This document shows, in pieces, positions 44,357 to 47,744 of a DNA stretch of 47,744 bases. Position 1 is the first letter of the stretch, and each line of letters begins with the position of its first letter. A model generated the notes under the pieces. That model was not told the DNA's origin. It was given only the letters and a program-made list of their open reading frames with translations, and did not search any database. A program made the translations under genes and the position numbers. This DNA is from Methanobrevibacter filiformis (lineage in GTDB: Archaea; Methanobacteriota; Methanobacteria; Methanobacteriales; Methanobacteriaceae), in the NCBI RefSeq assembly GCF_001639265.1, contig NZ_LWMT01000244.1, positions 1 through 47,744 of the forward strand, read 5' to 3'.

Positions 44357-44783
44357 CTAAATAGCTATTGTTATTTCATCATAATTTAAATAAGGTATTT
44401 TACTATTTTTCCTTCCTTCTTTAAAGTTTATAAAACCATTTTCACTTAAATTTTTTATTTTTGGTTGAACTGTTGATATATCTTTATCTATTATTCTAGC
44501 TAATTCTCTAATTGACTCGGGGTTCTCCTTTTTTATAGTGTTTAATAAATTCAAATCTAAATCTGTTAATGATATCTCCCCTATTAGTCATTATACTATG
44601 TGTTTTTTTGTATTTTTTATCAGGATTTTTTAAATAATATTTCCAAGCTTCTAAATCGGAATAGTATAATACATTTTTTGTTCTCTCCCATTTTTCATTT
44701 AAACTATCAATAGAGCCATATTTATTTTCAAATTCCTTAATTACTTCTGTTCCTTTCTGTTCTTTAACTAAACTTATGATCAT
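44357..44783 (-). pseudogene. Winged-helix antitoxin-like regulator, frameshifted
   Basis: Two overlapping minus-strand frames give one protein of about 142 residues if a G is added to the G4 run (C44578-44581 on the plus strand). The N-terminal part reads MIISLVKEQKGTEVIKEFEN... to THSIMTNRG. The C-terminal winged helix continues ISLTDLDLNLLNTIKKENPE, IRELARIIDKDISTVQPKI and LNYDEITIAI. The family is that of HVO_A0114-like DNA-binding proteins, usually next to a small toxin-like gene, as here. The homopolymer lesion could be a real mutation or a sequencing error. Confidence 0.65.
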
Positions 44784-44787
44784 ATTT

Positions 44788-44971
44788 TTATAGCTCCTTT
44801 ATTAATTTGTTTATATCTAATCCTTTATTTTCATCAACATGCCTTATTACTCTCACATACGTTTTATCTACTGTTTTTGATTGTATTGTAAATTGTGTGG
44901 GATGATTTTCAGGATCAGGATGTATGGTTTTTTTTATCATGATAATCATCTATTATGATGTTATCAGGCAT
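44788..44971 (-). pseudogene. Small toxin-like gene (TumE/DUF6516-like?), frameshifted
   Basis: From the minus-strand ATG at 44969-44971 the frame reads MPDNIIIDDYHDKKNHTS and stops. Taking one A from the A8 run (T8, 44928-44935 on the plus strand) gives IHPDPENHPTQFTIQSKTVD, then TYVRVIRHVDENKGLDINKL to TAA, four bases before the regulator ATG. Small proteins of this shape sit before HVO_A0114-type regulators and are regarded as toxin-like; the link to TumE is my guess. Both members of the pair carry one homopolymer indel. Confidence 0.55.
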
Positions 44972-45527
44972 TATAATCACACTCCAGTTATCAGTATATG
45001 ACTATACTTTATAAATTTCTTTATCATAAATTATTAGTTTTTCCTGTTTTTTCTTTCCATATGTTGCTATGTTTCTTAATTAATATACGTATTTCTTGTT
45101 TTTTAAACATCACATGGAAAATTAACTAAGTCAATAAAAATTCAATCATAGATTTTTATGGAAAAAATCATGTTTAAGATAATTTAAAGAACAATTAAGG
45201 GTTGTTTATAAAAAGTACAAGTTTTAATTTATTTAGACCAATTGAATAAACTTTAAAATCTTTCATTTTTGATTTTATTTTTTAATAGCTATTTAATCAT
45301 AATATCTTTCTTTAATTAATTACTATTTCGTATAATTACTATTTATTTTAATTAACACAAACATTTATATATTATATATAATATATATTAAACTACTGAA
45401 ATAATTTTATAAAATAATATGTTATTAACTATTATAAGAATTATAATTTTATGTTAAAGTCAACTGTTTCTAATTATTGTTGTATTATTATTATATATTA
45501 TCTAAATAACTAATATTGGGGTTAAAA
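44972..45527. other. Intergenic stretch before the second adhesin
   Basis: About 555 bases of AT-rich DNA hold no gene. The palindrome AATAGCTATT lies at 45284-45293, and ATATATTATATATAATATAT-like low-complexity DNA lies around 45367-45390, possibly the adhesin promoter region. Confidence 0.45.
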
Positions 45528-47633
45528 ATGAGTAATCAAACAAATAAAACCAAATTAATAAATAAATCAAAAATAACAAAAATAGCACTATTTATTTTAT
45601 TTTTCACAATAATATTCCTAGCTATTTCAAATATTAGTGCTGCTAACATATATGTTGCAACAAACGGTAGTGATGATAATTCAGGAGAAAGCATAGATGA
45701 CTCTAAATTATCTATTAAAAATGCAACAGACACAGTTGGAAACAATGAAATCATATACATTGGAAACGGAACATACACAGGATCAAATAATAAAGGAATA
45801 AACATAACCAAAAACATAACATACATAGGAGAATCAAAAGAAAACGTAATAATAGACGGAGAAAGATCAGGAAGACTCTTTTACATAAGTAAAGGCTTAA
45901 ACGTCACATTCATTAACATAACATTTATGAATGCTTATATTACTGGTACTAATAATAATGGTAGTGCTATTTATAATAATGGTTCTAAAGTTACAATAAA
46001 TGGTTCTAGTTTTATAAACAACACTGCGTATAATGGTGGTGCTATTTATAACAACAATGGAACTAATTTCACTATAAATGAAAATACAAGTTTTATAAAT
46101 AATTCTGCTAGTAGTTATGGTGGTGCTATTGCTAATACGGGTGCTAATTTTAGTATAGACAACAATGGTACTTTTGTTGATAATTCTGCTAATTATGGTG
46201 GTGCTATTAGTAATAGTGGTGTTAATTTTAGTGTAGGTGATAATAGTACTTTTGTTGATAATTCTGCTAGTAATTATTATGGTGGTGCTATTACTAATGA
46301 TGGTGTTAATTTTAGTGTAGGTGATAATAGTATTTTTGTTAATAATTCTGCTAGTACTTCTGGTGGTGCTATTATTAATGGTGGTGCTAATTTTAGTGTA
46401 GGTAACAATGGTACTTTTGTTAATAATTCTGCTACTAGTGGTGGTGCTATTTATAATAATGGTGGTGCTAATTTTACTCTGGGTAGTAGTGGTACCTTTG
46501 TTAATAATTCTGCTAGTAGTTATGGTGGTGCTATTTTGAATAGTGGTGTTAATTTTACTGTGGGTACTGGTAGTGTTTTTGTTAATAATTCTGCTATTAA
46601 TTCTGATGGTGGTGCTATTTATAGTACTGGTGTTAATTTTACTGTGCGCAATAATGGTACTTTTGTTAATAATTCTGCTAAGAGAAACGGTGGTGATATA
46701 TATACTAGTACAAATTTAACTGTGAATTATAATCGTTTTTATAATAATACTGGTAATGCTCAAGTTTATGTGGCTGGTGGAACTGTTAATCTTAATTATA
46801 ATTGGTGGGGAAATAACACAGATCCACGTGGAAACTCTGTATTAGGAACTGTAACTCTTTCAAATTATTTCATAGTGGATATTAATGTACTAAATATTGA
46901 TTATTCTCAAAATACAACTACCTTAAATTATAGTTTCCATCTTAATAATAATGGTGCTTTTACTGTGGGCAATATTCCAGTTTTCAATGGTACTGTTAAT
47001 GCTACTGATGGGTATGAGGATACTTATATTTCTAAGTTACCTGATACTTATGTTCTTAATTTCACTCCTGAAGTGGGTGAGCTTGTGACTTTCACTGTTG
47101 ATGGATTTGTTTCCACTCTTTTTAATCTTTATGTTAATGCTACTGGTGGGAATGATGGTAATAGTGGAGCAGCATGGTCTGATGCTTTTCAGTCAATTCA
47201 AAAAGCTCTTGAAGTTGCAGGATATGGAGCAACTATCCATGTAGCTGGAGGTAATTACAATAACTCCAATGTAATCCTTCAAAACAACACTAACTTAACC
47301 ATATACAGAAACATAACTATAATAGGTGAAACTAGCCTCAGCGGAGAAGAAGTAATATTAAATGCATTAAATAATGGAAGAATATTTTTCATTGCTAATG
47401 GTACAAATGTCACATTAATTAATTTAACTTTCACAAACGGTAAATTAACGGGTACTAATAATAATGGTGGTGCTATTTATAATAATGGTTCTAAAGTCAC
47501 AATAACAGGCTTTAATTTCATAAATAACACTGCTTACGATGGTGGAGCTATTTACAACAATAATGGAACTAATTTTTTTATAAGTGAAAATACTAGTTTT
47601 ATTAATAATACTGCTAGTGTCTCGACAATTTAA
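45528..47633 (+). pseudogene. Adhesin-like protein, cut off in the second beta-helix block
   Basis: The ATG at 45528 opens 701 residues; an in-frame TTG twelve bases upstream is less likely. The signal peptide (residues about 14-39, IALFILFFTIIFLAISNISA) is followed by a beta-helix block (FVNNSASxxGGAI repeats, about 140-400), a linker domain, the TGGNDGNSGAAW module (about 535) and the start of a second beta-helix block. The frame then ends at NNTASVSTI and stop. The first adhesin continues here for thousands of residues. No C-terminal domain follows, and DNA beyond 47633 does not resemble adhesin repeats, so the gene is probably truncated by a rearrangement. A secreted product is still possible. 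Confidence 0.7.
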
Positions 47634-47744
47634 TTTTTATGATATTCATATGTTAATATAATATTTGGATAATTTTTTATCAGCATCGTTTTTAGTGAAA
47701 TTCCATTTTATTTTGCATTTATTTTTATTTCTATTATTCTTATA
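47634..47744. other. Window end after the truncated adhesin
   Basis: These 111 T-rich bases share no repeat or reading frame with the adhesin. The junction with the coding repeats at about 47618-47630 (TGTCTCGACAATTTAA) is abrupt. No gene is visible. Confidence 0.5.

Overview
The window is a very AT-rich piece of an archaeal chromosome. It carries a complete methyl-coenzyme M reductase operon (mcrBDCGA) followed by a complete methyltransferase operon (mtrEDCBAFGH). Giant adhesin-like proteins with Asn-rich beta-helix repeats, a sortase relic and the absence of other metabolic islands point to a hydrogenotrophic member of the Methanobacteriales, most likely Methanobrevibacter. I cannot name the species from the sequence alone.

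Layout. Positions 1-9.4 kb are accessory DNA: a partial gene end; an AbrB/PIN (VapBC-like) module; an MFS exporter; a DUF3800 protein with a GC-rich, probably structured RNA directly behind its stop codon; an RHH/PIN module; an AAA-ATPase/PD-(D/E)XK protein on the minus strand; a small RHH cassette flanked by about 73-bp direct repeats; and a decayed sortase gene interrupted by a short repeat. Positions 9.4-20.1 kb are one 3563-residue secreted adhesin. Positions 20.6-23.3 kb hold a duplicated family of unrecognised proteins (a frameshifted copy and two intact copies) and a small membrane protein.

Positions 23.7-44.1 kb are the methanogenesis core. Divergent mmp10 (the McrA arginine methylase) faces mcrBDCGA across a 1-kb spacer with a TATA box and two hairpins in the predicted leader. 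A terminator hairpin and a 40-bp repeat array separate mcrA from mtrEDCBAFGH. Behind these come a cation/Ca2+ exchanger, two UspA proteins, an Rpn-like nuclease, methanogenesis marker 14, a DUF2283 pair, cobY and a PRC-barrel protein. The core works together. Mtr moves the methyl group from tetrahydromethanopterin to coenzyme M through the cobamide on MtrA and pumps Na+. Mcr reduces methyl-CoM to methane. Mmp10 modifies McrA, McrC and McrD serve activation and assembly, and CobY helps make the cobamide that MtrA needs.

Positions 44.3-47.7 kb return to accessory DNA: a toxin/antitoxin-like pair in which both genes carry a single-base homopolymer frameshift, and a second adhesin cut off in mid-repeat.

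The most interesting candidates for undescribed biology are the DUF3800-RNA unit (3.56-4.35 kb), the structured mcr leader, the duplicated family with a shared N-terminus at 20.6-22.8 kb, and several short dispersed repeat families, one of which sits inside the sortase relic.
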